DNA from: Collybiopsis luxurians FD-317 M1 | Lineage: Eukaryota > Basidiomycota > Agaricomycetes > Agaricales > Omphalotaceae | Length of the DNA stretch: 64,000 nt | NCBI GenBank assembly: GCA_000827265.1 | Contig: KN834788.1 | Location: 446,613 to 510,612, forward strand | Direction of reading: 5' to 3' | Part shown: positions 24,531 to 36,271 of the stretch, piece after piece | How the letters are laid out: every line of letters begins with the position of its first letter | Numbering within the stretch: the stretch's first letter is position 1 | Translations under genes and position numbers: made by a program | Notes under the pieces: model-generated | What the model was told of the DNA's origin: nothing | What the model saw: the letters and a program-made list of their open reading frames with translations, nothing else | Database searches by the model: none

Positions 24531-25845
24531 ATGGTAGCCCAGTTTGGAGCGTCAGGTCAGTTGAAAAAGAATTAGGGATAAAACGGATTGGAAAGGTTTA
24601 TTGGACACCTAAAGTTTTAGGCTTATTGACACTAGGGTGTGATATCATCTTAACCGGGAGGCGAGAGCGGGAGTACGTCTGGGCGTGAGTAAACCTGAAA
24701 CTAGATTCTTGACATCACCTTGACTCGGTTTCCAGGAGGCCATTTCGGTTATCAATCGTGCGGTTTCTTTTCATTCTAGCGCGGTATCTTGCACTCCTCA
24801 TCCACGTGTGAGTCGTTACCTTGTTGTATTCTCTGAATGAAGAACGAGGCATAGCATCACAGTGCATACATCATCCTCATTGGCATTATCACTCGAGGCT
24901 TTTACAAGGACAAGACTCTGGAACGTTTATGTGTACCCCTGCGTGTTTTCCAAATTATTTCGATTCATACGATGCTATTCGTGTTACATTTAATTCTTAT
25001 GCTTCGAGGTATGAACTCGGCAATCGATTTCAGGTGTCATTTATAACGTGCCTCCCCTCCTCCTTTCAAGTATTTGCTCTGTACAATCGGGATTTTAGAG
25101 TGGCTGTATTTCTTTTGGTCTTGGTTGTCGGAAGATTTGTTGGGTCGATGGTCAGCATGTTGCACGGATTAGTGCAATCCCCTCAACTGCTTAAGTTTAC
25201 TGGACCATGCACCACCAAGAAATCTTTGGAAAAAAGCGCCCTATATTATCCTTTCCTGAGCTTCATGTAAGGGTTCGGCACTGGAATGTCAGGTGTAATC
25301 TCTAATCTACTATGAACAGTTACGGAGAATTGCTGGTTCAATTTATTTTGCATGGGTTGGCTTGGAAGCGAACTATTTGGGATCTACGTCGCGTTTCATT
25401 TTCTCGACCTCAGCTGCTTTCCGTCCTGAATCGAGATGGGATGAAGGTTTTCATGACCATTACAGGTACGTACAATGCTCTTCCTGATGTCCTCATTATG
25501 CTATACTATAACAGTGGCCATCATTGCGAGCGGTGTCGCAGTAGCAAAGCGAGGCGCCCCTTCCTTCTTTATTTTCCCGTAAGTTGTCATGCTATTCTAG
25601 TCAGATTGAGAAGATCCCAATCAACGATAGGCTTTTTATAACATTCATTTCTGTCTCGGTAGGAAGAGCTTGGCTTCATCAGTCGATGAATAATATTGAC
25701 TGCCGTTTAGGGAACAAGAATCATTCTCAATCTCCAAACAGTACGCGCCGGACCAGCCTCATCCTCCAAAGAAAGCGGAGAGATAGAATTGACAACCATG
25801 ATTACTCTCACCTGGGACGCGTCCACGTTTTTGGAAAGAGAATGA
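24531..25845 (+). CDS. DUF6533-type multi-pass membrane protein (tandem copy 2)
   Basis: Exon 1 (24531-24555) encodes MVAQFGAS and splices at the same TCAG/gtcagttgaaa donor as its neighbour. Following exons give LLTLGCDIILTGRREREYVW, RPFRLSIVRFLFILARYLAL, VFQIISIHTMLFVLHLILML, then FALYNRDFRVAVFLLVLVV, YGELLVQFILHGLAWKRTIW, IFPQIEKIPINDRLFITF, and a tail GTRIILNLQ ending at TGA 25843-25845. The E..YVW pair after the first segment and the ARY-ending second helix are the DUF6533 signature, and about six to seven hydrophobic segments follow. All phases agree except around 24815-24960, where the exon boundary is uncertain. Tandem same-strand paralogy with 22414-23800 indicates a local duplication. 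No biochemical role is known to me for this fungal family. Confidence 0.74.
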
Positions 25846-26461
25846 ACGCGAGAGCTAGTGCGGTATGTTGCTTAACCAACAACAGCCATGTGATGTACTC
25901 TACTCTGTAATTCCATACTATTTCAACCTCAGACTGCTTCCCTATCATCCCATAGACTGTAGACTAAAGGCCTAGGAGATTCACCCCGCACGCGGCGCGT
26001 ACTTGGGTATCACGATCACGTGTATTTCGGCCCGTTGCCCCGACATCGGAATTAGAGCCAATTCTAGACTAGCTTACCCAAGCCCGCTTATCCTTGGCGG
26101 AGAATACTATTCCAATTTAAACAAAGAGTCCCTGAGCTGAAATACGTGCGCGAAGACCTCGGTATACAAGCCCTGTGCTAGCTTGTTGTTTCAACTTGAA
26201 ATATTACGCAAATTTACATCCCTCCGCATCAAGGCAATGCAAACTCGGCCGGTTAGTGCGGTTTGTGAAGGCGAATATTGACAGGACACGCACAAAGCAT
26301 CTTCACTCAAAACTTACCTCAATTAATTTGAACTCAAGATCCCGCCGCTGTCGTTCAGGCTTACCGGCCCTGACGGAACTATATCTATCGGGGATGCCTC
26401 CTGTTTCGCTGTTCCTTTCCTCTGAACTGGCATGTCTGCTTGCCCTCCCTTCCCTGTCGTA
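25846..26461. other. Intergenic, nothing recognised
   Basis: About 600 bp upstream of the F-box-like gene; no motif, repeat or gene seen. Confidence 0.45.
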
Positions 26462-27389
26462 ATGCAAGATTCGACTATGTCTCAACCTGTGGATCTTCCG
26501 GCCGAGATTGAAAGGGAAATCTTCGAAGCTACAGCTCGAGCATTTCCTGGTACAGCCGCCAAGTTGGCAACACTGTCTAAGCGAACCCAATATTGGTAAG
26601 ATTTCGTTTGTCTGATGAACGATATATGATTTACCTGCTTTCAGGATGGAATGGTTGATATACGAGACGGTAGTTTTAGACCATCCTGCAATTCGCACGG
26701 CCAGCTTTATACAGACTCTCGACGCAAGACCGGCAGAATTCTTCACTTTGCGAATCAAACACCTCCACCTCAGTTACTCCGTAACGCTGCGTGAAGCTCA
26801 GAAAATTCTCTCCGTGTGCACAGGTCTCACACAACTAATATGTTGGGCTGAGAGCTGTCAAGTGCAAGGGTGGTTAAGGACCTACCTCACTCCCTCGTCT
26901 ACTTTGAACCTTACCCGGCTATCCGTGAAGCTCGAGATGTTATTTAAATCGGATAGTGTACCCTCATTCTCCGACGAAATATTCCAAAATTTGACGCACC
27001 TCGAAATTGTCCTTCCTCCTCCCACACACGAGGGAATGCTCATCGATTGGACGGTTCTGCCTCAGCTACCATATCTAAAACATGTGACCATTGGCGACCT
27101 CTTCTCGTGGGATCATCTTTACCTCCTTCCCGTCTTGCGAAATCTTCTAGATCTCTCTTCCACACTCGAATCACTTGCGGTCATAACGAAAGAGCCCCAG
27201 ATGCTCGAAGCGCTAGAGGCTCAAAATTTCGATGACCCGAGGCTCGTCATCCTTCCCAGATTCAACTGGCCAATGGATTTACCGACGTATTGGAAGAAAA
27301 TGTATACTGGACAATCTGGTAACTGGGATGTTTCGAACGAGAAGGCGAGAGAACAGCGGATAGAGTGGAATAAGAGGAAACGTGAGTAA
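26462..27389 (+). CDS. F-box-like/LRR-like protein of Agaricomycetes
   Basis: Two exons (26462-26595 and 26645-27389) give 292 residues; an in-frame ATG at 26477 could also be the start. The N-terminal VDLPAEIEREIFEATARAF is a degenerate F-box (L-P-x-E-I-x-x-x-I-F), which in canonical members binds Skp1 and brings substrates to an SCF ubiquitin ligase. The rest has spaced Leu-rich strands (LRIKHLHLSY, LTRLSVKLEML, LTHLEIVLPP, LKHVTIGDL) as in the many fungal F-box-like proteins with irregular LRRs, and a charged C-terminus. The phrase RTLDARPAEFF-like ('SFIQTLDARPAEFF') and CTGLTQLICWAE are typical of this expanded mushroom family. Substrate unknown. It ends about 310 bp from a convergent pectate lyase gene. 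Confidence 0.78.
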
Positions 27390-27700
27390 TACGTGAGTCA
27401 TTTTTTGGCCACCAACGCTTCAGCGTCACCTGCCCCTACAAAAGTTCAAGAAATTGCTTGCTTCATCATGACTAGCTTGATCGACCTCATCTACGTAATT
27501 TCTTATCTGTATCATCATAGGTATAATCTGCGCCATTTTTCTTAATTGTATATCTAATCGGACTCACGCATTCGTGTAATATGATACTTACAAGAAGAAT
27601 TCTGATGATTTGTACATTCATACATTCGATTTAATTTTACTACAAAACATACATAGCCATGAAGTTCGTGAAATCAAAGTAATATCAAACCTAGAGACCC

Positions 27701-29128
27701 TCAGAAAGAAAGAGTTTGACCAGCTGTACCGACGACTGATGCACGAACATTCGCAGTGGGGATAAGGCTATAAGAGTATGGAGCAGCCGTGAAGGTTCCA
27801 ACGGGAGCAGTGTTTTCAGCTCCACCAAAGTCGTTACCTCTGGCGACGGCGAAACCATCATCGGTATCGTACAAGGGCTTGTCGGTTCCTACCATTGTTA
27901 ACATTCAAGTGATGAGCAAAGTGAGCTCATACGTTCAAGGAAAAGAATGTTCTTACCGGTCCATACGTTATTCTCAACGAGAAGTTGAGCTCCTACAAAG
28001 TTTACAATTTCTAATAAGCATCATATCATCCTAGCTGGTAAGGATGAAGGCTGCGTACCATCTCGAGTGTTGATTCCATCATTGTTAGCGTCAAAGACGT
28101 TGTTGTAGATGTGTCCATGGCCGAATCGGAAGGAAGGTGTACGGGAATTGAGGTCAGTCCAGTAGTTGTTGGCCATGGTCACCGTGATTTTTGTGTCCTC
28201 AGCGCCGTTGTTGTCAGAGTGACCGATGAGAGAGGCTTTCCAGTGGTCGTAGAGCTTGCAGTTCGTGACAGTGATACCAGTGACTCCGTGAGTGAGGTCA
28301 GCAAGTCCATCGTAGCTGAGATGATGTCGAATTAGTCAAATTGCAGAAATAAGGGGTTAGATATTAGGCTCACAAGTCCTAAAAGCGAAAATAGTTTTGT
28401 CAGATGAAGCTCGGCGACCCAAGAATCCTTACTCACCTTGTCATGATCTCTGTCGCTAGAGAGATCAAGGTGGTCCAGCCAAACTTGAGACGAAGCCTGG
28501 ACACCGATAGCGTCTCCAGCAGAGGCCAAAACTTTTGAGATCTTGACATTCCGGATAATAACGTTTTCTTCGTTAAGCACACGAAGTCCAACACCATTGA
28601 GTGCTAAGAATAATCAATCTCATCAAGTCGCACTTCAAAATGAATGTCAAGCGCTATACTTACCGCTTCCTGCGGCACCAAGGACAGTTGTGTGCGATCC
28701 GACTTTAACGACGGTGTCTCCAGTGATAGTACCTATTATCCGACTGGTATTAGACGAGAGTAACACCCGTGGGCAAATTCGATGCATACCGTCGATGATA
28801 ACAATTTTGCTGTTGTTACCAGCCACAGCAGTCGTCAGAGCGTCGAGGGTTGATACTCTGGTAACAGGACCTCCAGAGCCTCCAGTTGTTCTGAAATGAA
28901 GAGAATTACGAAAATAATTTAGAGCATGGCTCAGTTCAAACTGACCCTCCGTTCAAAGTCGCGTAACCGACATTAGCAACATCATTGACCGTAGCTCTCT
29001 TCACAATACTGGGAGTAGCCTAAGGGTCCACATCAATGGAAAAGCTCTGCTGGACATGATATTTTTGCACTCACCGAGGCAAACTGAAGTGCTGCCGCAA
29101 AGACAATAGATGCTGAGAAGAACCGCAT
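27701..29128 (-). CDS. Secreted pectate lyase, polysaccharide lyase family 1
   Basis: Cleaves de-esterified homogalacturonan by Ca2+-dependent beta-elimination, for plant cell-wall breakdown outside the cell. Read on the minus strand from the ATG at 29128, exon 1 (to about 29075) encodes a signal peptide (MRFFSASIVFAAALQFAS). Later exons give the parallel beta-helix with the PL1 signatures VWLDHLDLSSDRDHDK (vWiDH motif), YDGLADLTHG, DHWKASLIGHSDNNGAED (Ca2+-site region) and NSRTPSFRFGHGHIYNNVF, which holds the catalytic Arg in RTPSFR. The C-terminus ends GTAGQTLSF. Seven or eight small exons keep frame, for a total near 310-320 residues, normal for the family. All key residues appear intact. 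Upstream at about 29192 is a TTAATATA box. It is convergent with the F-box-like gene. Confidence 0.92.
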
Positions 29129-30607
29129 GTTGAGAGTTTGCAAACTTGGAGTAGATTTGCGCTTTGAAGCATGTAGTGATCTTCGAGCGAGTTAATATAC
29201 CATTCTGCTGGTAAAAGTACGGAAGTTCCTTGGAGACTCTATGAGTAAAATCGTATTTCTGGCATCGAAGCAGGTATGCAAGGAGCAGTAAGCGGACCGC
29301 TCAATGAATGCTGGAACGGAAAAGGTAGAGGAGACGATGACACGCCAAGATGAGGTACTACGCTCATTATATGGAGCGAACTTTCACCCAGTTCAGCTGC
29401 CGGAGCCCAAATTATCTTCGTCTTGGCATCTTTGAGGGTTTGGATCAGAGTTTAGACAAGATTCGATGTATTCACTATCTGTGTCAAACCGTGAAGCCGG
29501 GCCTAGTCGGACCTGCTCTCTCGCGTTATGAATGAAGAGATCTTTGAGTTCTCCCGCGCTTAAGCAATTTCTCGAATTTCTGAGATTTCAGTCCTAGGAA
29601 TGTTTTCTTCCTTTTTTTTTTCGTCGAACTGGCAGAAAAGTAAGCATGGATTACCTTTCAGTTGTTGCGTCATAGAGGCGAAAAAGGACTTCTCTTGGCA
29701 CGCCTCGATTTATTCTTTTTACAATATACCAACCATCTGTCCTCAACACACTAGGTGGAACGCCACGGACCGCCAACACCTCGTTGCTCTCCGGAGGTTG
29801 AACATCCAAGAGCAACTCAATGAGCCAAGTCCTCATGACTGGCGCTAGCAACGAAATTGGGGTTGACTGCTCGGAGATTTAAGATCTAACCTCCTTTAAT
29901 TGTCTGTTTCGAGTCAACCCATATACGGAAGCTGCAGGGCGGCTTTAGCTACCCTTCAAGTCAAATTTGAATTCATGAGTTTTGGCCGTACGAGCCGCTG
30001 TGCGAGGACGGAATAAGTTGGGAGAATGTAAAAACGAGTCAGCAGGTAGAGAATCATTCGACGGACTTGATGATTGACTATGTAGAATGTTACCGACATC
30101 TGTCGCAATCACAATACCCAATTCACTCTTGGCCTCCTGCCGGTGCGAGAAGCTCCATCAGCTCTGAATTCATATCTGACAACTTTCGGTCCTTGCTAGA
30201 ATTCGACGAAAAATTTTTATTTTTTGAAGAATAGTGAGATCTCCTCACCCGAATAATAAGTGTCAAAGACGCGCTCTTCGAAGTCCAAAATACGACTCAC
30301 GAGACTGGTGTTTGTGTAGTCCACTCGCAGAGATATAAATGGGCTCTGAAGTGATAAATTCCCAATTGAAACAGAATAAATCTCTTGATAGAGGTGCTAG
30401 CCCGATAGGTCAAGACCAATAACCATTGAGCTTTCAAGGGTTGATGTTCAAAGGATGACCAGAGCAGGGTAACAAGCGCCCGCAAGCGCTAAATTTCCTA
30501 CCCGGCCCGTTTGGCGTCAACATTCCGCCTTACCCGTATCCTTGAACTCATACTTCCACCTTCAGCAACACTCAGATTCTCCCATCTTTGACCTAGTGAC
30601 TGCAGAT
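29129..30607. other. Divergent intergenic region, no gene
   Basis: About 1.5 kb between two divergently transcribed genes (pectate lyase to the left, DUF2470 protein to the right). Only random ORFs. It should contain both promoters. Confidence 0.5.
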
Positions 30608-31439
30608 ATGGCCGGTGACCCCGTCGCTGAAAAGTCTGGTTTTCTACGGATGTACATGTCCAGTCATCCCGATACATTGGTAGCTTATGCGAAATGGTAC
30701 GGCAAGGTTACAGAACCAATATCCAGCGCAGAAATGTCGGCCATTGACACAAAGGTTTGCCTTTTTTCCGCCGATGCCGCTGCTTTATGGCATATCTGAT
30801 ACATGTGCTTATAGAGCATGACTTTAAGCTGTAAATTGAAGGATGGAAAGACGAAGGAAGTGCGCGTTCCCATTGATCCTCCAATGACCGGGTACGACGA
30901 TGTAAAGCCTCGGTTGTTGGAAATGAAGGCTTTAGCACAGGAGGGACTCGGGATGGTATGTATTTTGTCGTCAGCCTGCCGGATTACCACTGCCTTTAAC
31001 GCGTGAATTTCAAGATAAAAACACCCCAGATCACCACCTTTAGACTCCCCCCTGCCGCGCTTTGGGTTCCTCTCGTTATTTATCCCATCCTTATCTACTT
31101 TGCCTATGCTCCGGTTAATAATCCAGCGCTTGTGTACCTTCCAGCCAGGTTTCTCGCCAAGTACGTGGGCTCTTCCGTTGGGTATTGGGCATTTTGGAGC
31201 GTCAATGTAGCGCACTTCTTCGAAGCGTTGTATACTTGGTCGTTATGCTGGAAACACCAATCAGGTTTCTTTGTCACCGTAAGTCTATCCGCTGAAGCTT
31301 TTGGATCGTGCCGGTGACTGATGGCTTGAATTAGACCGTGTATGTCGTTTCTACCCTTGCCTGTGGTCTTCACATCTGGAAGGACCTACGGAAACGGATA
31401 CAAGATGCCCGAATCGAGTCTGTAATGAAAATTGAATGA
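30608..31439 (+). CDS. DUF2470 plus DUF4499-like integral membrane protein
   Basis: Four exons (30608-30754, 30815-30955, 31015-31278, 31335-31439) encode 218 residues. The N-terminal half (MYMSSHPDTLVAYAKWYGKV, then SCKLKDGKTKEVRVPIDPPM) matches the DUF2470 layout, an alpha/beta module also found next to flavin-binding split-barrel and heme-handling proteins. The C-terminal half has three hydrophobic helices (ALWVPLVIYPILIYFAY, the segment around YWAFWSVNVAHFFEALYTW, VYVVSTLACGLHIW) typical of the DUF4499 membrane region. The protein ends with a basic cytosolic tail. This combination is widespread in fungi; the function is not established. All junctions are in phase and canonical. Confidence 0.85.
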
Positions 31440-33123
31440 AGGGATTTTGAACAAGTACATTACATGTAATGTAGGTAATATTGATTGTTTCTAGTCGTCA
31501 CCTTGTATAGCTCCTAAGAGTGTGCCAATTGCTGATATACAACACCATAAGAGCCAAAATATGGGCTGCAACTTGAGCCAAGGGCCGGTTTCCCAAATAA
31601 GCGACTCATGCCAAGTTATGAAGCCGAAGCCAAGTGCGACCTCACGCCTGTGGGCACAGAAAAAGATGTCACTTCCAAATATGGAAGAGCCGTACCCACC
31701 TGCGTTCCAACCTCGTACTTCGACCACAAACTGACTCTTGTAGGCTGTAAATGCATCATAACTACTGCTGGAATTTGTACAATGGACGGAACCATAAGAG
31801 TGATATTGGACAAGCAAAAAAAAAAACGAAGCAAAACCTTTAGAATTTGGGGGTTACTGTATAAGGCAGTGACATCTTTTTCTGCACCCACTGTAAATCG
31901 CGCTTCGGAAACACTAAGGACTGAGCCGAGTCGTAACTGAACGTTTGCTCATCTACACGTCCACGGCAGTATAATCAGTATAATCCTCGGAGCTCCGAGG
32001 GATCAGAATCTCAACTTTCCTGTGTAAATACTTCAACCTATGTCGGGCTGTAGTACACTAGTTTCATTGTTGCTGGACACACAAGGCAATCCCGGGAGCT
32101 AAATAAGCATGTATCGGAAAAGATCTGCAAGGTAAGTGTCGATTCATTCCATTCACTTCGCACGAAATCAGAATTATAACTCCCTAAGCTTCAGCACTTC
32201 AGCACCGGCGTTGTGAATCTCAAGGTCAGCATATTGAATCTCTGTAGCGCTTTCTGTCCATTTCGTTTTTCCACTCCGCCTAGCTAGGTGGAAGATCCAG
32301 CTAGCTGTTCAACGTTCGCCCCATAATATCGAGTCTACATTTAATTCACAAACTCATAAGTCGGGATAACACTGACCCGCACGACAAAGTTGACATCGCG
32401 CCTACATTCTAGAGAGGCACACACACCTCCGCTGTATTTGAGTTGTAGGTCAATATTCACCATCAAATTTCTTTGAACTAAAAAATCTCGCAAGATCATG
32501 TTCCTTCCGTTTTAGCTCTTCAGCTATTCTACGCCGCACCACGGTCATAATTTTAGAGCCATCTTAAGTATTTAAAAGCTCTTTCAGGTCCATCTACATG
32601 GTACTAACATTGATACGTCAGATACCCGGAAGGGTAAATTGCGGCGCCAACAATCCGATTTGGTATAAACAACTTTGACGTCCCCGACTCCTTGTGGTGC
32701 AGAAAAGGCTCAAAATTCGACAAAATTTGGAGAAAAAGGAATTTACTTCTCACGCAGTCATCATGGTCTATTCAGTTCCCATTCTAATTGTCATTTCCTT
32801 GTTCCGTGATGTTTGCCTTTGAGCGACTCGTTCATTGTTTTGGTACTATTCAATTCAAAGTTGAGTTCTGCTCCTCCCTGGCTTTCGCCTGCGTATATAC
32901 AGCATATTGATGATCAATCAATGAATCTGCGTATACTTGCCTTTACCAATACTTTTCTCTCTTCAAGTGATCATTGAAAACCGCATGTAGTTCGTGCAGT
33001 AAAAGATCTGTTGCTAGCCTTTTGCGGTTTATAATCTAGTAGAGCTACGTATATCAAGAATCTACTGAAAACACCTTTAAAAGCCAGAATCCGCCCTCAC
33101 CTCCAACAATTCGACCGCCTTCC
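31440..33123. other. Intergenic with a short inverted-repeat element
   Basis: About 1.7 kb without a supported gene, containing the inverted repeat at 31650-31891 and the P450 promoter region. A polyA/AT-rich stretch follows the upstream gene. Confidence 0.5.
31650..31891. repeat. Inverted repeat, MITE-like
   Basis: Positions 31650-31673 and 31868-31891 are reverse complements over 24 bp with about one or two mismatches (core AGAAAAAGATGTCACT and its complement). Weaker complementarity extends outward (GAAGC...GCGAC versus GCGC...GCTTC). The arms bound about 240 bp with no coding potential, consistent with a non-autonomous element or hairpin. No target-site duplication was identified. Confidence 0.6.
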
Positions 33124-35211
33124 ATGTTATTAGCTGCTGTTTTCATATCGACTCTCATTTTAACCTTGGTTCTCTTCCGTCGACGTAAGGGACCAGTTCC
33201 TCCTGGGCCAAAGGGTTGGCCCATAATTGGGAACTTGTTCGACATCCCAGAAAAGTATCCATGGAAAGTTTTTCAGAAATGGAGCGAGACTAATGGTTAG
33301 TCATTTGGTGTTACCCTCAAGTTCGGGCGCTGAATATCATTCAGGATCGGATATGCTTTTGATTCGTCTCCCGGGCATTTGGATTCTTCACCTCAACACG
33401 AGTCGCAGCATACAGGATCTCTTGGTAAAGCGTTCAGCAATCTATTCAGATAGGTACAGGATATCTCATACTTGAATCTGCCGACAACTTGAATCTGACT
33501 GCATTTTGAAGGCCGCAGTCCACCATGCTGGGGTTGTAAGCCATAGATCTGCTGGTCTATACGGTTCTGCTAACGACTTTATAGGACGGGATTTACCTGG
33601 CCTTTTAGCCTGATGCCCTACGGTAGCAAATGGAGAGGTGAGTGTCTCCATTCTGCAAACGATCGCGTCTCGCTGAAAAGCCTTCTATTAGAGAATCGTC
33701 GCATATTTACGCGCGAGTTCAACATTGAGATAGTGAGGCCTCACGCCCTCCAATCCGCCAGGCGCCTACTTCCACGTCTCTTGAACAGTGACATCAATTA
33801 TAGCAAACAGATTCGACTGTATGTTGCCTTTAGACCACATTTATATCTGCGTCACTGATTTGCTCTAGCGCATCGTCCGACGCAATTCTCTCTGCAGCAT
33901 ATGGTATAAGTCCGAAATCAGAAGAGGATTATTTCGTTGGTCTCGCGGAGTCTTTGTCAAATGCACTGACGGATTGTCTTCGTTCTCCATATCTGGGTGA
34001 GTACGCCATCAGTTCTTCTACCGAGAGAAAAAATTCATGCTTTATAGTCGATATGTTCCCCATCATCAAACACATACCGGCTTGGTTCCCTGGTGCGAAA
34101 TTCAAACATCAAGCTTCGGAGTGGCGTATTCTCAGTGATAACGTCCAAACTAAAGCCTATGAACACGTCAAATCTGAGATGGTGGGTGCTTAGGATCGTT
34201 TGGTTTCATAGGTTCCCATAATGTTCGATCGACAGGATGCTGGTACCGCAGTGCCTTGCGTGGCTACTAAGGTCATTGCAGCTTTGCGAAGCAATTCACT
34301 TGACTGTTCAGAGAGCAGCATACGCAGTATTCTCGCTGAGGCGCATCTAGGTATGTAAAATTACTGTTTCAAGAGTGCAGTTTTTGATTTACTCTTTGTG
34401 CAGGAAGTGCTGGGATGGTAAGAAAAAAAGCTGATATTTGTGTCCCTCTCAAAGCTCACAGGTCTTAAACAGACCGTCGGAGCCATCTGCTCTTTCATAT
34501 TGACCATGGCTCTTTTTCCCGATATACAAGCTAAGGCCTACGACTCTATCATTGCGGTCATCGGGCCACATCGTCTGCCAGATTTCTCGGATTTTGGAAA
34601 AATTCCATACATAGATGCCGTTATCAACGAGGTTTTCCGTTGGAATCCCCTAGCTCCATTCGGTGTATTTCGTTCCGTCACCCAAGATGATTATTATGAT
34701 GGTTATTTCATTCCCAAAGGTACAATAGTACGCGGGAATGCTTGGGCAGTGATGCACGACGCTGCCATTTATGGACCTTCTACCCAGAACTTCAATCCCG
34801 AACGTTTCCTCCTACCCGACGGCAGCCGAAATAAGGCGATCCCCGACGCAGATGGTGCATTCGGATTCGGTAGGAGACGATGTCCTAGCCAGGGTAAAAT
34901 TTTTCTTTTGAGCTTTTTGTCGATTCAGCTAACCACCCTTCTTTCTAGCTGTAGGACTTGATATGGTATGGATCAATGTTGTGTCAATTTTAGCCACCTA
35001 TGAGATTGGGGAGCCAATTGGAGAGGATGGTAAACGTCTTGATCCTGATCAAATTGAATATACAAATTCTATGAACAGGTGAGTGTAGCGCTTCTCTGAG
35101 TTTGAAATGTACTGAGACGGAATGCTTAGTGTTCCCCCGTACTTCGATTGTACCTTTACTCTACGTCCTGGCGCGGAGGGATTGATTCTGACTGGGATCG
35201 AAGCTGCTTAA
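33124..35211 (+). CDS. Cytochrome P450 monooxygenase-like, atypical signature residues
   Basis: Family of heme-thiolate oxygenases in the ER membrane. The start MLLAAVFISTLILTLVLF is a membrane anchor, followed by the hinge RRRKGPVPPGPKGWPIIGN. Later landmarks are KRSAIYSDR, WRENRRIFTREF-like C-helix text (ENRRIFTREF), the K-helix EVFR (ExxR), the FNPERFL meander and the heme loop FGFGRRRCPSQ. About nine to ten exons; the last ends at TAA 35209-35211. Overall it resembles basidiomycete microsomal P450s. Two departures from consensus are visible. The I-helix region reads GSAGMTVGAI, where most P450s have an Ala/Gly-Gly-x-Asp/Glu-Thr motif. The residue two after the Cys ligand is Ser rather than Gly. 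The first depends on splicing across 34420-34471. The heme ligand Cys and ExxR are intact. Substrate unknown. Confidence 0.85.
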
Positions 35212-36271
35212 ATACAATTGGATAGCATGAACGCTTTTTGTTGAGGTAGAAGGTAAACACGAGCCCCGCCCGGATACTACTTATCCCGCTCGCTGTGCCT
35301 ATCCGTGACCGCAGTGATATTTTTTGTTTTTCCTTTACTTCCACCTGGGCTCGTGGGTGCTCGGGTGAAGATTTTATCACCTACGGACACTATCTACACA
35401 TACTATATTAGTATCCCTCAGTTCACTTCGAGCGTGAGTTACCCTGACTATGTACAACCGTATCTGTATAGACTTCGTACTTACTAGTTCAACAGGTACA
35501 TAGAAACACATTGAGTTGTTCACACCCTTCGTATGCTTCTGAGGACTTCATACTTACGAATTTAACACTCTTCCCCCTATTTGTGACGTATTAAAGATCA
35601 TCAATTAAAGCAATCATATTTTCTTTTTTTCTCCCTATTCGTACAGTAGTCGAAGAATTAGAATACAAAAGGGATCGGTTTTGACAGCACTGATTTCTTG
35701 TACTTAACCCACTTCTCATCATCATCCTCCAAAGAGTCAGCCTCCGAGGCATGACTAAATAATGAGTCAAAAAACCATTTGAAAAGCTTTAGTCCTATAT
35801 CGAGCTTTGCTTCTTTTTCTTCACAGAAGCCTTGAAGTTGATTCTTTGAAGTTTGAACAAAGAGGATGTTACATCAGGGAGAAGAACATCTTACTGGCAA
35901 TCTGGATATCTGCATTGACTCTTTATTGTTTTAGAAGAAAGGCGCAGTGATATCACTCAAGAGATCAAATGCTAGTAGGGTAGATGGGCTAAAGTAAAGT
36001 TTGTGTGGGCAGGTTGTCGTCCTGTGAGTCTCAAACAAAAAGTGACCATAAAAAAAAATCTGCCACCTCCCTGCCCCCGCGCCCGCCCTTTTGCTCGGCG
36101 TTTCTATTTTGGGACTGGCCATGTAACGACTTTTCTTCCTTCGTTCGTAAAGCTTCGTTGTGGTTAACGTTCGGTTTCGACGACTAATTACAAATTCGAG
36201 AAATGAGAATCGACCCCTCAAGAGCTTGCGCGCCATAGATTAAGTTACCTAAGTAAGTATATGTAGATAGG
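35212..36271. other. Convergent intergenic region, no gene
   Basis: About 1 kb between the P450 and the minus-strand signal/TM gene; I see no gene, repeat or RNA. Confidence 0.5.
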
